Shown: positions 25,692 to 33,888, numbered from the stretch's first letter. The stretch: DNA of 64,000 bases from JAAYXE01 sp964391195 (GCA_964391195.1 CAYMLG010000014.1:20107-84106), one strand, 5' to 3'. Numbers and translations are program-made. Notes: a model not told the origin generated them from the sequence alone.

Positions 25692-26552
25692 GTGAGACGA
25701 AAACGCGCGCTAAGCAAAGCAGGCGTCTGGCTGGGCGCCGGCGGGATCGCTCTGGGTATCGGGGTGGGGGTGTGCCTGATGATATTGAGCCGAGGACGGC
25801 AATTGCGCGCATATGGGCCGGAGTCCGGCGGCGTAAAGCGGGTGGCGCTCCTGGGCGACAGCCTGACGATGGGGACCATGAGCTACAATTACGTCCGCTC
25901 TCTGGCCAGGCGCTTCGCCGGCTCGCCGGTCATTTTTATCAACGCCGGGATCAACGGAGATCTGGCTTATAATGCCCGGCTCAGGCTGCAGGAGGTGCTG
26001 GAATGTGACCCCGACATCGTCTTCGTTCTGATCGGGACGAACGATGCCCTATGCGCCCTGGATCCGGCGTTGAGCGTTTATCTCAAGCAGAGGAAGAAGC
26101 TGCCCCTCGAGCCGGACCTGGACTGGTACCGGGAAAACCTGACCGGAATCGTCCGCCGGTTGAAGCAAGCCGGAGTGCAGACGGTCCTCTTGTCGCTGCC
26201 GTTGATTGGTGAGGACCCAGAGTCGAATGCCGGGCTGTGCTCCCGGGCATACAGCCAGGTGGTGAAAGAGGTGGCTGAGGCGGAAGGGGCCGGCTACCTG
26301 CCGCTCAACGAAAGGCAGATCGAATATCTGGCATCCAGGGAGCGCAGCCCGCGAGGCGAAAGCCGGGAAACCTGGGAGCGCATCGCCCACACCGCCCTCC
26401 AGCGCTATGTGTTGGGGAGAAGCTGGGATGAGATCTCCGCTCGTAATGGCCTGGTTCTGACGACAGACAAAGTTCACCAAAACAGCCTGGGCGGCGAGAT
26501 GATCGCGGCTTTGATCGCGGAGCATTTGGACGGCGAACTGCGAACGTCCTGA
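25692..26552 (+). CDS. Membrane-anchored SGNH/GDSL hydrolase
   Basis: About 286 residues from the GTG at 25692, chosen because GGAGG lies 9 bases upstream and the protein then begins with RRKRALSK plus one hydrophobic helix, a signal anchor. The extracytoplasmic domain has block I GDSLTM (catalytic Ser), block II NAGINGD, block III GTND and block V DKVHQN (catalytic Asp and His). It is an esterase/lipase-type hydrolase, possibly deacylating a surface glycan or lipid. It faces tlyA tail to tail. Substrate unknown. Confidence 0.85.
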   Translation: MRRKRALSKAGVWLGAGGIALGIGVGVCLMILSRGRQLRAYGPESGGVKRVALLGDSLTMGTMSYNYVRSLARRFAGSPVIFINAGINGDLAYNARLRLQEVLECDPDIVFVLIGTNDALCALDPALSVYLKQRKKLPLEPDLDWYRENLTGIVRRLKQAGVQTVLLSLPLIGEDPESNAGLCSRAYSQVVKEVAEAEGAGYLPLNERQIEYLASRERSPRGESRETWERIAHTALQRYVLGRSWDEISARNGLVLTTDKVHQNSLGGEMIAALIAEHLDGELRTS

Positions 26553-26584
26553 GACCGTGACCGGGTTTCCCCAACTCGCCGGGG

Positions 26585-27370
26585 CTATTCCTCGGCCAGG
26601 GCCTCGGCGATGATTGGCTCCAGGTCCGGACTGCCGCTCGCCGGGTAGACCAGTTGGGCCAGGAATTCGGTGTTCCCCTTGGGGCCCAACAATGGCGAGC
26701 GCATCAACCCGGCGACGGAAAAACCACCCTGCAGGGCATGGGCCAGTACTTCCTGCAGCACCCGGCGGTGGATGGCCGGGTCGCGGATGATCCCGTCCCC
26801 ACGGGAGACTTCGGCTTTGCCGGCCTCGAATTGGGGCTTGATCAGGGCAACCGCCTGCCCGCCTGGAGAGGGGAACCAGCCGGCGACGACGGGAAGCAGG
26901 ATTTTAAGCGAAATGAAGGAGGCATCGATGGTCACCAGGCTCACCGGTTCCGGCAGGGCGGTGACATAGCGGGCATTCGTGCGTTCCATGACCACCACCC
27001 GGGGGTCCTGGCGCAGCTTCCAGTGCAAGATTCCGTGGCCGACATCGATGGCATACACCTTGCGGGCGCCGTTTTGGAGCAGGCAGTCGGTGAAGCCGCC
27101 GGTGGAAGCGCCCACATCGGCGCACACCAAACCGGTGGGGTCGATATGAAAAGTGGCCAGGGCTGATTCCAGCTTCTCCCCACCGCGGGAGACGAACGGC
27201 GGCCCCTGGTCCACTTCGAGCCGCACGGATGGGTCAACGGTGACCGCCGGCTTGGAGACGACCTGCCCATCTGCCCGCACCTGGCCGGCCATCACCAACC
27301 GCTGGGCCTGGGCGCGGCTGTCTGCTAACCCACGCTCCACCAGCAGCAAATCCACTCTCACTTTCGCCAT
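26585..27370 (-). CDS. tlyA: TlyA-family rRNA 2'-O-methyltransferase (S4 + FtsJ)
   Basis: 261 residues. An S4 RNA-binding domain (about 1-62, VRVDLLLVERGLADSRAQAQ) is followed by the FVSRGGEKLESAL linker and an FtsJ-like Rossmann domain with DVGASTGGFTDCLL as SAM motif I. LIKPQFEAGK carries the catalytic lysine. The family 2'-O-methylates cytidines in 16S and/or 23S rRNA; members can also be called hemolysins. It is transcribed divergently from the UbiA gene, 76 bases away. Confidence 0.92.
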   Translation of the reverse strand: MAKVRVDLLLVERGLADSRAQAQRLVMAGQVRADGQVVSKPAVTVDPSVRLEVDQGPPFVSRGGEKLESALATFHIDPTGLVCADVGASTGGFTDCLLQNGARKVYAIDVGHGILHWKLRQDPRVVVMERTNARYVTALPEPVSLVTIDASFISLKILLPVVAGWFPSPGGQAVALIKPQFEAGKAEVSRGDGIIRDPAIHRRVLQEVLAHALQGGFSVAGLMRSPLLGPKGNTEFLAQLVYPASGSPDLEPIIAEALAEE

Positions 27371-27434
27371 TTTTTCATTTTAACACCGGCCGGAAGGCAA
27401 TGGTAAAATCTGCGTCAAATAAACCCATTTGTGC

Positions 27435-27440
27435 TATCAT
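27435..27440 (+). promoter_or_regulatory. -10 element of a probably leaderless UbiA transcript
   Basis: TATCAT lies only 6 bases before the ATG at 27447, so transcription would begin at or next to the start codon. The -35 region (around 27412) matches the consensus poorly. Confidence 0.45.
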
Positions 27441-27446
27441 TGCGCC

Positions 27447-28334
27447 ATGCTCGTCGATCTGGTTCAAACGATGCGTCCCCGGCAATGGACGAAGAATGGA
27501 TTTATATTTGCCGCGCTCGTTTTCGACCGGCAACTGACCCCTTCGAACTGGCAGGCGATCCTGGCGACCATCGCCGGTTTTTTCGTTTTTTGCCTGCTTT
27601 CGGGGGTAGTTTACATCATCAACGACATCGCCGATGTAGAGGCCGACCGGCAGCATCCGAAGAAATGCAAGCGGCCTATCGCCTCCGGTCGGCTGCCGGT
27701 ACCGGTGGCCCGCACGGCTGCGGTGGGCATGCTGGCTGTCCTCATCCCGTTCTCCCTGTGGCTGTCCCCCGCCTTCGCGCTGGTTTCCGTCGCTTACGTG
27801 GCCCAGAATCTGCTCTACTCGCAGGTGCTGAAACACGTCCCCCTGCTGGATGTCTTCTCGATTGCCCTGGGCTTCGTGCTGCGGGTCGCGGCCGGGGTGA
27901 CCTTGATCGAAGTCGCCCGCTTTTCCCCCTGGCTGTATGTGGTCACGACCCTGGCCGCCCTGTACATCGGTTTTGGCAAGCGGCGCGCCGAGCTGGGGAT
28001 GTACACGCTCAATGGCGGGGCGAACACCACCCGCCGGGTGCTGGACAGCTACACCATCCCGATGCTCGACCAGTTCATCACCATCGTCTCTGCCACGACG
28101 ATCATCGCTTACAGCCTATACACTTTCTCAGCCCCCAACGTACCGGAAAATCACGCTATGATGCTCACCATCCCGTTCGTGATGTACGGGATATTTCGCT
28201 ATATGTATCTGCTGCAGACCTCCGACATCGGGGGCGCGCCAGAAGAAGTGCTCCTCTCCGATCGTCCCTTGCAGGTGACCATCCTGCTCTGGGGATTGAC
28301 CGTCCTGTTCGTTTTCTATTTCTTCCCCGTATAA
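27447..28334 (+). CDS. UbiA-family prenyltransferase, decaprenyl-phosphate phosphoribosyltransferase-like
   Basis: 295 residues, about eight TM helices. The N-terminus MRPRQWTKN, the first Asp-rich motif NDIADVEADRQHPKKCKRPI and the second region YIGFGKRRAELG resemble DPPR synthase (the mycobacterial Rv3806c type), which joins phosphoribose from PRPP to polyprenyl phosphate. Chlorophyll, heme and menaquinone UbiA enzymes differ around these motifs. The start at ATG 27447 is preferred over the upstream TTG. One base separates its stop from the mevalonate kinase ATG. The product could be a polyprenyl-P-pentose donor for GT-C enzymes (inference). Confidence 0.8.
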   Translation: MLVDLVQTMRPRQWTKNGFIFAALVFDRQLTPSNWQAILATIAGFFVFCLLSGVVYIINDIADVEADRQHPKKCKRPIASGRLPVPVARTAAVGMLAVLIPFSLWLSPAFALVSVAYVAQNLLYSQVLKHVPLLDVFSIALGFVLRVAAGVTLIEVARFSPWLYVVTTLAALYIGFGKRRAELGMYTLNGGANTTRRVLDSYTIPMLDQFITIVSATTIIAYSLYTFSAPNVPENHAMMLTIPFVMYGIFRYMYLLQTSDIGGAPEEVLLSDRPLQVTILLWGLTVLFVFYFFPV

Positions 28335-28335
28335 G

Positions 28336-29283
28336 ATGCCGGCCATCACCTCCACCGCTCCCGGTAAAGTGATCCTCTTCGGAGAACACGCCGTAGTTTA
28401 CGGGCGCCCGGCAATCGCCGTCCCGGTCCACCAGGTGCAGGCCAGGGTTGTGGTGCAGGCCGACCCGCGCGGCCTGGCTGGAAGTGTGCGTCTCGATGCT
28501 CCGGATATCGGCCTGTCCGCCGGTTTGAACGAGTTAGGAGAAAACCACCCACTGGCGCTGGCGATTCGCCTGGTGCTGCAGGCCCTCGAGGTGGAGCGAC
28601 CTCCGGCCAGCAAGGTGCGGGTGACTTCGAAGATCCCGGTCGCCTCCGGAATGGGGTCGGGGGCGGCCGTATCGGTGGCGGTGATCCGGGCGTATGCGTC
28701 TTTCCTGGGCCATGCGCTCCCCGATGAACGGGTGAGCGCCCTGGCTTTCGAAGTGGAGAAAATCCACCACGGCACACCCTCCGGGATCGACAACACCGTA
28801 ATCACCTATGCTATGCCGGTCTACTACGTGCGGGGCGATCCCAGCCGGGTCGAGCCGTTCCAGGCGGCCGCCCCGTTCACCCTGGTGATCGGCGACACCG
28901 GCATCCCCAGCCCCACCCGGCGGGCGGTAGGCGACCTGCGCCTGGCCTGGGAGAGAGACCCTGAGCCCTATGAGAGGCTGTTCGACGCAGCCGGCGAAAT
29001 TGCCGTGCGGGCCCGGGAGGCGGTCGAATCCGGACGCCCGCTGGAGATGGGCCGGCTGATGGATGAGAACCATGCCCTCCTGCAGCAGATGGGCGTCTCC
29101 TGCCCGGAGTTAGACCACCTGGTTCAGATCGCCAGGCATGCGGGCGCGCGCGGGGCGAAGCTCTCTGGAGGGGGGCGGGGCGGAAATATGATCGCCCTGG
29201 TGGAACCGGACCGGGCAGAGGGGATATCACAGGCGCTGCGAGAATCCGGCGCGGTGCGGACGATCATTACGACGATACGCTAG
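28336..29283 (+). CDS. mvk: Mevalonate kinase
   Basis: A 315-residue GHMP kinase phosphorylating mevalonate with ATP. Motif 1 is PGKVILFGEHAVVYGRPA, motif 2 is PVASGMGSGAAVS (ATP-binding glycine loop), the catalytic Asp lies in HGTPSGIDNTV, and motif 3 is KLSGGGRGGNM. It directly follows the UbiA gene (1-base gap) and precedes the isopentenyl phosphate kinase gene. Together they indicate isoprenoid synthesis through mevalonate, unlike the MEP route of most bacteria. No decarboxylase, phosphomevalonate kinase or HMG-CoA enzyme lies in this window. Confidence 0.93.
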   Translation: MPAITSTAPGKVILFGEHAVVYGRPAIAVPVHQVQARVVVQADPRGLAGSVRLDAPDIGLSAGLNELGENHPLALAIRLVLQALEVERPPASKVRVTSKIPVASGMGSGAAVSVAVIRAYASFLGHALPDERVSALAFEVEKIHHGTPSGIDNTVITYAMPVYYVRGDPSRVEPFQAAAPFTLVIGDTGIPSPTRRAVGDLRLAWERDPEPYERLFDAAGEIAVRAREAVESGRPLEMGRLMDENHALLQQMGVSCPELDHLVQIARHAGARGAKLSGGGRGGNMIALVEPDRAEGISQALRESGAVRTIITTIR

Positions 29284-29321
29284 GAAAAGGGGGATTTCGG
29301 CCTGGAAGCGCCGAATGTGTT

Positions 29322-29327
29322 TATAAT
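29322..29327 (+). promoter_or_regulatory. -10 element of a probably leaderless IPK transcript
   Basis: A perfect TATAAT lies 8 bases before the IPK start codon at 29336, which places the transcription start at or within two bases of the ATG. No ribosome site is present. No good -35 is visible. Confidence 0.55.
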
Positions 29328-29335
29328 CTGCCTGG

Positions 29336-30133
29336 ATGAATGGACTGCAGTTTCTCAAACTCGGCGGATCGCTGATCACGGAGAAGGATAGCCCGCACAC
29401 GGCCCGCCCCGAGGTGCTGGCCCGGCTGGCGGGAGAAATCCGGCAGGTATGGAGCCAGCAGCCCGGGCTGCGCCTGGTGCTGGGCCATGGATCCGGCTCG
29501 TTTGGGCATGTGCCGGCAAAGCGATACGGCACCCGCCAGGGGGTACATACACATGAGGAATGGCTGGGCTTTGCCGAGGTATGGCGAGAAGCCTCAACCT
29601 TGAATCGCCTGGTTCTGGAAGCGCTCCATACGGCCGGACTGCCGGCAGTCGCCTTCCCTCCATCTGCCAGTATTATCGCCCGAGACGGACAGGTTGAGTC
29701 CTGGAACCTGGAACCGCTGCAGGCCGCATTGCGAGCCGGGCTGCTGCCTGTGGTGTATGGCGATGTGGTGTTCGACAGCCGGCGCGGCGGGACGATTCTG
29801 AGCACCGAAGATCTGTTCGGGCGTTTGGCCCGGGAACTGCGCCCCGAACGGATGCTCCTGGCCGGGCGCGAGCCCGGGGTATGGGCAGATTACCCCGCCT
29901 GCACCCAATTGATCGAGGTATTGGACGGTCGTCGCCTGAGGGAAATCGAAGCCGGATTAGGGGGGGCGGTAGGGGCCGATGTCACCGGGGGGATGGCCAG
30001 TAAGGTGCGCCAGAGCAGGAAGCTGGTCCAGGAACTGCCCCATCTGGAAGTGCTGATATTTTCCGGAGAAACATCCGGGGCGGTCAGAGATGTCCTTTCA
30101 GGCGCAAGAATAGGAACACAGATCACACTGTAA
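29336..30133 (+). CDS. ipk: Isopentenyl phosphate kinase
   Basis: 265 residues of the amino-acid-kinase fold, phosphorylating isopentenyl phosphate to IPP. Visible are LKLGGSLIT at the N-terminus, GHGSGSFGH (the catalytic His region of IPK), VVYGDVVFD and the GADVTGGMASKV C-terminal nucleotide-binding stretch. Characterised IPKs occur in archaea, plants and some Chloroflexi, where they serve the alternative mevalonate pathway. It lies 52 bases after mevalonate kinase and is followed by a good intrinsic terminator. Confidence 0.92.
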   Translation: MNGLQFLKLGGSLITEKDSPHTARPEVLARLAGEIRQVWSQQPGLRLVLGHGSGSFGHVPAKRYGTRQGVHTHEEWLGFAEVWREASTLNRLVLEALHTAGLPAVAFPPSASIIARDGQVESWNLEPLQAALRAGLLPVVYGDVVFDSRRGGTILSTEDLFGRLARELRPERMLLAGREPGVWADYPACTQLIEVLDGRRLREIEAGLGGAVGADVTGGMASKVRQSRKLVQELPHLEVLIFSGETSGAVRDVLSGARIGTQITL

Positions 30134-30138
30134 TGAGG

Positions 30139-30168
30139 ATCCATGTCCGGCGAGACATGGATTTTTTA
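30139..30168 (+). terminator. Intrinsic terminator of the isoprenoid unit
   Basis: ATCCATGTC (30139-30147), a 6-base loop, and GACATGGAT (30154-30162), followed by TTTTT. It lies 6 bases past the IPK stop codon. Confidence 0.9.
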
Positions 30169-30350
30169 TATTTCTCATATTTCCCTCCTATCCATTTCTA
30201 ACACAGCCTGGGTATTAATAATGCTGACAGAAACCGGTCGAAAAAGTGTCCTGCGATCGGGCATGAGCCGGACAGGACAGCTTTTGGGGAAATACCGGAG
30301 ATTTGAAACGTAAATAACGATAACAATATCTTAGTCAGGAGGAGGTTCAT

Positions 30351-30827
30351 ATGTACGGTTTATCTCGACGTGATCCATTCCGTGAAATGATGACCCTGCG
30401 TAGCGCGGTTGACCGCCTCTTCGACAATGCCCTTTTCCAGACTGAGGGGGTATGGCAGCCGGATTGGCGCCTGGCGATGGATGTGATGGAGAACGATGAT
30501 GAGTACGTTGTTCAGGCCAGCATCCCCGGCGTGAACCCGGACGACCTGGACATCACCTTCAACAACGATGTGCTGACGATCAAGGGTGAAGTTAAGGCTG
30601 AGCAGGACAAGGAAGGCGAGCGTTATCACCTGCGCGAGCGCCGCTATGGCAAATTCACCCGCAGTATCAGCCTTCCGGGTCCGGTCAACGCCGACCAGAT
30701 CCAGGCCGAATACGATGCCGGGATCCTGACCCTCCATCTGCCGAAAGCCGAAGAGGCGAAGCCAAAACGGATTACCGTCAAGTCTGGCAGCAATGTGATC
30801 AACGGTAAAGTCAAAGAAGTTCAATAA
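30351..30827 (+). CDS. hsp20: Small heat shock protein (Hsp20 family)
   Basis: A 158-residue ATP-independent holdase chaperone. The alpha-crystallin domain spans about residues 40-135, with VQASIPGVNPDDLDITF, YGKFTRSISLPGPV and the signature AGILTLHLPKAEE; a C-terminal I-x-V motif (RITV) can dock in oligomers. The ribosome site AGGAGGAGG is very strong, 7 bases from the ATG. The 217-base leader holds a GTCCTG/CAGGAC hairpin at about 30249-30279, but I see no CIRCE repeat, so heat control is not evident. Confidence 0.95.
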   Translation: MYGLSRRDPFREMMTLRSAVDRLFDNALFQTEGVWQPDWRLAMDVMENDDEYVVQASIPGVNPDDLDITFNNDVLTIKGEVKAEQDKEGERYHLRERRYGKFTRSISLPGPVNADQIQAEYDAGILTLHLPKAEEAKPKRITVKSGSNVINGKVKEVQ

Positions 30828-30842
30828 CAGCCAGATGCAGGG

Positions 30843-30884
30843 AAAGCACAAACGGCGGCGCTCAGACGCCGCCGTTTGTGCTTT
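30843..30884. terminator. Bidirectional terminator hairpin after hsp20
   Basis: An 18-base perfect stem (AAAGCACAAACGGCGGCG and its complement) with a 6-base loop sits between the convergent hsp20 and DinB-like genes, 15 bases past the hsp20 stop. A modest T-run (CCCTTTTATT) comes 7 bases later on the plus strand. Confidence 0.85.
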
Positions 30885-30893
30885 GTGGCCCTT

Positions 30894-31376
30894 TTATTGA
30901 GAGGACCCCAGCCAGGTTTTGATCTGTTCCAGGTGCTCCTTCTCATGTTCGAAGCTGTCATTGGCGATCCACTTCCAGAGCGGCACCCCTTTCTGCCAGG
31001 GATAACGTTGAGTGTCGTTCAGGTCTTTCTCGGAAAATGACCCGACGCGCCGGATGGTTTGCCGGCGGACAGCTTCGAAATCATCCAGGACCCGGTCTAA
31101 GGGTCGTTCGCGGGTCTCTTCATACCACCGGGCGTTGATCTCGTCATCTGTCGCCGGCATGAAATGAATGGTGGTCGGTTTCTGGCCCTGTCTGGCCTGC
31201 CACAAGAGTTTGATTAACTCAGCTTCCCACAAGCTGAGATGGACCATCAGATCTTTGATCGACCACTCACCGACAACACCGGGCTGTTCCAACGTTTCAT
31301 CCGAGAGTTCGTCGATCGAATCCATAAATTCTTCTCGGGATTTATCAAGGATATCGAGCAATTCTTCTTTGGTCAT
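30894..31376 (-). CDS. DinB/ClbS-DfsB-like four-helix bundle protein
   Basis: 160 residues, all-helical. The N-terminal MTKEELLDILDKSREEFMDS, the W-SIKDLMVHLSLWE helix and the C-terminal DSFEHEKEHLEQIKTWL match the ClbS/DfsB branch of the DinB superfamily, with three histidines positioned like the superfamily's metal ligands. ClbS itself opens a cyclopropane toxin; most members are uncharacterised. It stands alone, converging on hsp20. Confidence 0.78.
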   Translation of the reverse strand: MTKEELLDILDKSREEFMDSIDELSDETLEQPGVVGEWSIKDLMVHLSLWEAELIKLLWQARQGQKPTTIHFMPATDDEINARWYEETRERPLDRVLDDFEAVRRQTIRRVGSFSEKDLNDTQRYPWQKGVPLWKWIANDSFEHEKEHLEQIKTWLGSSQ

Positions 31377-31593
31377 GGTTCCTATGTCCTTCAGTTTGAA
31401 GCACCCCCCGCCATCCGGTACAGCGAGACGAAAAAAGCAGCACTGGCATCATGGATAATCCCGCGAACTCAAGATCAAAGTTCCCCAAATTCGCAATTGT
31501 TTTACCATAGCTTTGCTGACGGGACAACCGGCCTGCCGCAATTCACCCGATGGGGCTGCTCAGGCCGCGCGACCGGCGGAGAACCAGGCCCGG

Positions 31594-32432
31594 CTAGATG
31601 TATGGCTGCCTTCTGCTCGGTCGTGGCACGTAAAACGGCACCCCGCTGGCCTGGTAATCCCGATAGAGTTGGCCATACCGGTGGCGCAGGCGGTGCTCCT
31701 CGTGAACCGATCCTAAGACCAGATAAAGGGTGCTGACCAGATTAAAAGCCAACAGTTTCACCGTCATCACCGGGTTGAGCCAAAAAACCGGCAGAGGAGC
31801 GAAGTTGAGAGGATGGCGGCTCCAGCGAAAGGGGCCTTGCACGGCCAGGCCTCCGTCCGCTCCCATGGATGGCCCCTGAGCGGGGGGTTCGGGTGGCACA
31901 TCCTCTTCCCCGCCTGCCCAGGCGATGAGGCTGGCCAGGCCGCTGATCCGGGTAATCCCAACCTGGGCGGCGGTATAGATGGCGTATACCAGCCCGGCAG
32001 CCTGTCCCAAGCGGAGCAAGGCAGCGGGAAAGCCTCGCACGCGCCACAGGACCATGTCCGGCAGGGGCCGGGCGTAAGTCCATAGGGCTGCAAGGGCCAG
32101 GAAGGACTGAAGGATGAAGAAGGGNNNNNNNNNNNNNNNNNNNNNNNNNNNNNNNNNNNNNNNNNNNNNNNNNNNNNNNNNNNNNNNNNNNNNNNNNNNN
32201 NNNNNNNNNNNNNNNNNNNNNNNNGGGCGTAAGTCCATAGGGCTGCAAGGGCCAGGAAGGACTGAAGGATGAAGAAGGGGCGGTAGAGCCCGTTTCGTTG
32301 GCGAGAGCCCAGGACCTGTTCAGTGGTGTCTTTCGCCGCCAGGGTGGCCAGCAGGCTGTGCACCACTCCGAACAGGGCGGAGGCGGCCGCAACTTTAAGA
32401 AACGAGCTGAAGATAACGGAGTACTGCTTCAT
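31594..32432 (-). CDS. NnrU / isoprenylcysteine-methyltransferase-like membrane protein, split by a false gap
   Basis: The reading frame is interrupted by 100 Ns. The 55 bases on each side of the Ns are identical, so removing one copy plus the Ns (155 bases) restores one clean frame: 839 minus 155 is 684 bases, or 227 residues. The joined protein has about five TM helices and a C-terminal block GPFRWSRHPLNFAPLP, then EEHRLRHRYGQLYRDYQ, typical of NnrU/ICMT-like membrane proteins. The ATG at 32432 has GGAG 7 bases upstream and overlaps the hydrolase gene by 38 bases. Substrate unknown. Confidence 0.75.
32070..32279. other. Scaffold gap flanked by an identical 55-base overlap
   Basis: Bases 32070-32124 and 32225-32279 are identical and flank exactly 100 Ns (32125-32224). 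An overlap of 55 bases equals a common assembler k-mer size, and collapsing it repairs a gene. This is an assembly join and not a real direct repeat. Confidence 0.93.
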
Positions 32433-33207
32433 TAAACCGCTCCGGTTGTTCGAGATTGAGCAGGTGCCCGGCTTTCGGGATTAGCTCCAGGATCGCGTTT
32501 TCTGCTCCGTTCTCGTTGATCGCTGCTGCCATGGCCTGGGCTTCACTGGCGGGGATAAGCTGGTCGTCCTCTCCGTGGAGGATCAGCGTGGGCATCTCGA
32601 TTTGCCCTAGAGTATGAGTTGAGTCAACCCGGGCTTTCATCCCTTGTAAATCACCGGTCATGCCGGCCACCGAAGTCTCTAGCATCATGCGGCGGACCTG
32701 TTGGACCAGCTCTGGGCGTTCATCGTAAGTGCTGGGGGCCATCATTTTCGGAAGCATATCTTCAACCACTGCGGCCACACCCTGCTCTCTGGCTTTTTGG
32801 GCCGCCTGGTCGCGGCCTTGCTTCCCGGCCTCGCTGTCCTCCCCGGCGCGGGTGGCAGCCAGGATCAGCCCCCGGATACGAGGCTGGTACTGGCGGTAGA
32901 AGGCGAAGCTGACATAGCCGCCCATCGACAGCCCACACAGCACAACCGGCTCGTCCACCCCGATGGCATCCAACAGCTCGGCGCAGTCCTCAGCCAGCAG
33001 ATCCATCCCATAGACCCCGGTCACCGGCTCGGACCGCCCATGCCCGCGCAAGTCGGGGGCGATCACCCTGGCAGTGCCGGCGAGCGCTTCGATCTGCGGC
33101 TGCCACAGGCGGCTGTTGAGCGGGTAGCCGTGAATGAACAGGATTGGGATCCCCTCTCCGCCGGTGTCTTCGTAATACATGGTGAAGTTCTTGATCCTCT
33201 TCTGCAC
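32395..33207 (-). CDS. Alpha/beta-fold hydrolase
   Basis: 270 residues. The nucleophile elbow is CGLSMGGY (Ser about 94), the acid is in LILHGEDDQLIP, and the base is the His in KAGHLLNLEQPE; the oxyanion region is FIHGYPLNSRLW. It resembles 3-oxoadipate enol-lactonase or esterase-type enzymes, with no way to fix the substrate here. The GTG start at 33207 has GAGGAG about 10 bases upstream. It overlaps the start of the NnrU-like gene by 38 bases. Confidence 0.85.
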   Translation of the reverse strand: MQKRIKNFTMYYEDTGGEGIPILFIHGYPLNSRLWQPQIEALAGTARVIAPDLRGHGRSEPVTGVYGMDLLAEDCAELLDAIGVDEPVVLCGLSMGGYVSFAFYRQYQPRIRGLILAATRAGEDSEAGKQGRDQAAQKAREQGVAAVVEDMLPKMMAPSTYDERPELVQQVRRMMLETSVAGMTGDLQGMKARVDSTHTLGQIEMPTLILHGEDDQLIPASEAQAMAAAINENGAENAILELIPKAGHLLNLEQPERFNEAVLRYLQLVS

Positions 33208-33461
33208 AGGGCAATCTCCTCAACGGTTGTATTCTTAGCAATTGTGAACGCACGGGAGCCCTATTCGCGGGGATGGGTGGCGACCTCGACCGGATCCGTC
33301 GGTGAGATTCCACCTCAGGTTTGGGGTGATTTTAGTGTTTCCACTCATCAGTTGGCCTTCCTTTCCGGTTAGGCCCAGCAGAGACCCCTCGCTCAACGCC
33401 TGCTTGCGCCGGTGATCGTATATCCCCGCTTAGGCAATTATAGTATAAAGCGGATTAATTT

Positions 33462-33487
33462 ACTCGGAAAAAGCTCTCCGAGTTTTT
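33462..33487 (+). terminator. Short hairpin with T-run
   Basis: ACTCGGA (33462-33468), an 8-base loop and TCCGAGT (33477-33483) with a T-run on the plus strand. No plus-strand gene ends here, so it may be a fortuitous or antisense stop, or work as a second hairpin for the dodecin transcript. Confidence 0.5.
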
Positions 33488-33519
33488 CGGTTATGAGGCT
33501 GGTTTCCAGGGGGCAAGAA

Positions 33520-33553
33520 TACAGCGAGGAGGGATCTCCAACTCCTCGCTGTA
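33520..33553 (-). terminator. Hairpin downstream of dodecin
   Basis: A perfect 12-bp stem (TACAGCGAGGAG and complement) with a 10-base loop lies 111 bases beyond the dodecin stop. There is no T-run. Confidence 0.55.
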
Positions 33554-33663
33554 GGACAACATGGATGCGCGTGAATGCGCTGCGGGCTCGACCCCACAGT
33601 CGCATCGACAATGGGCGATCGATCTCATTTCAGGCGCATTCGCCATCTTGCGGATCAGGCCGG

Positions 33664-33888
33664 CTAATCATCATCCTCATCATCTTCGATGGTAAAGCCG
33701 ATCTTAACGGTTACCTGCCAGTAGGCAACCTGCTGGTCATCGATATAGCCGCGGGTCTCGACCACCTCGAACCAACGCATGTTGCGGATGGTTTTAGCGG
33801 CCCGGTCCAGGGCGTTTCGGACCGCATCTTCGATGCTTTCTCTCGATGAGCCGACCAGTTCAATCTTCTTATATACATGTTCGTCCAT
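33664..33888 (-). CDS. Dodecin family flavin-binding protein
   Basis: 74 residues, the usual dodecin length. Small dodecameric proteins store or buffer flavins. The typical features are HVYKKIELVGSSRESIEDAV at the N-terminus, the flavin-stacking Trp in NMRWFEVVETRG and the final strand YWQVTVKIGF. An acidic tail (EDDEDDD) follows the fold. The start has AAGGAG 6 bases upstream. It stands apart from neighbours and probably forms its own transcript. Confidence 0.92.
   Translation of the reverse strand: MDEHVYKKIELVGSSRESIEDAVRNALDRAAKTIRNMRWFEVVETRGYIDDQQVAYWQVTVKIGFTIEDDEDDD

Larger units (their letters stand above)
33208..33663. other. Intergenic region with two hairpins and a minus-strand promoter candidate
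   Basis: No gene is seen in these 456 bases. They hold the two hairpins listed separately, which lie downstream of dodecin, and a TATACTATAAT stretch on the minus strand (about 33436-33446) that could drive the alpha/beta hydrolase after a leader of about 220 bases. No -35 box is clear. Confidence 0.5.

Noticed and set aside
27431..28372. 313-codon frame overlapping the UbiA gene in another frame
   Set aside because: His/Arg/Gly-rich shadow; the UbiA frame has TM helices and motifs.
32070..32279. Direct repeat flanking the gap as a biological duplication
   Set aside because: Exact 55-base identity next to exactly 100 Ns and a repaired reading frame on collapse fit assembly overlap far better.
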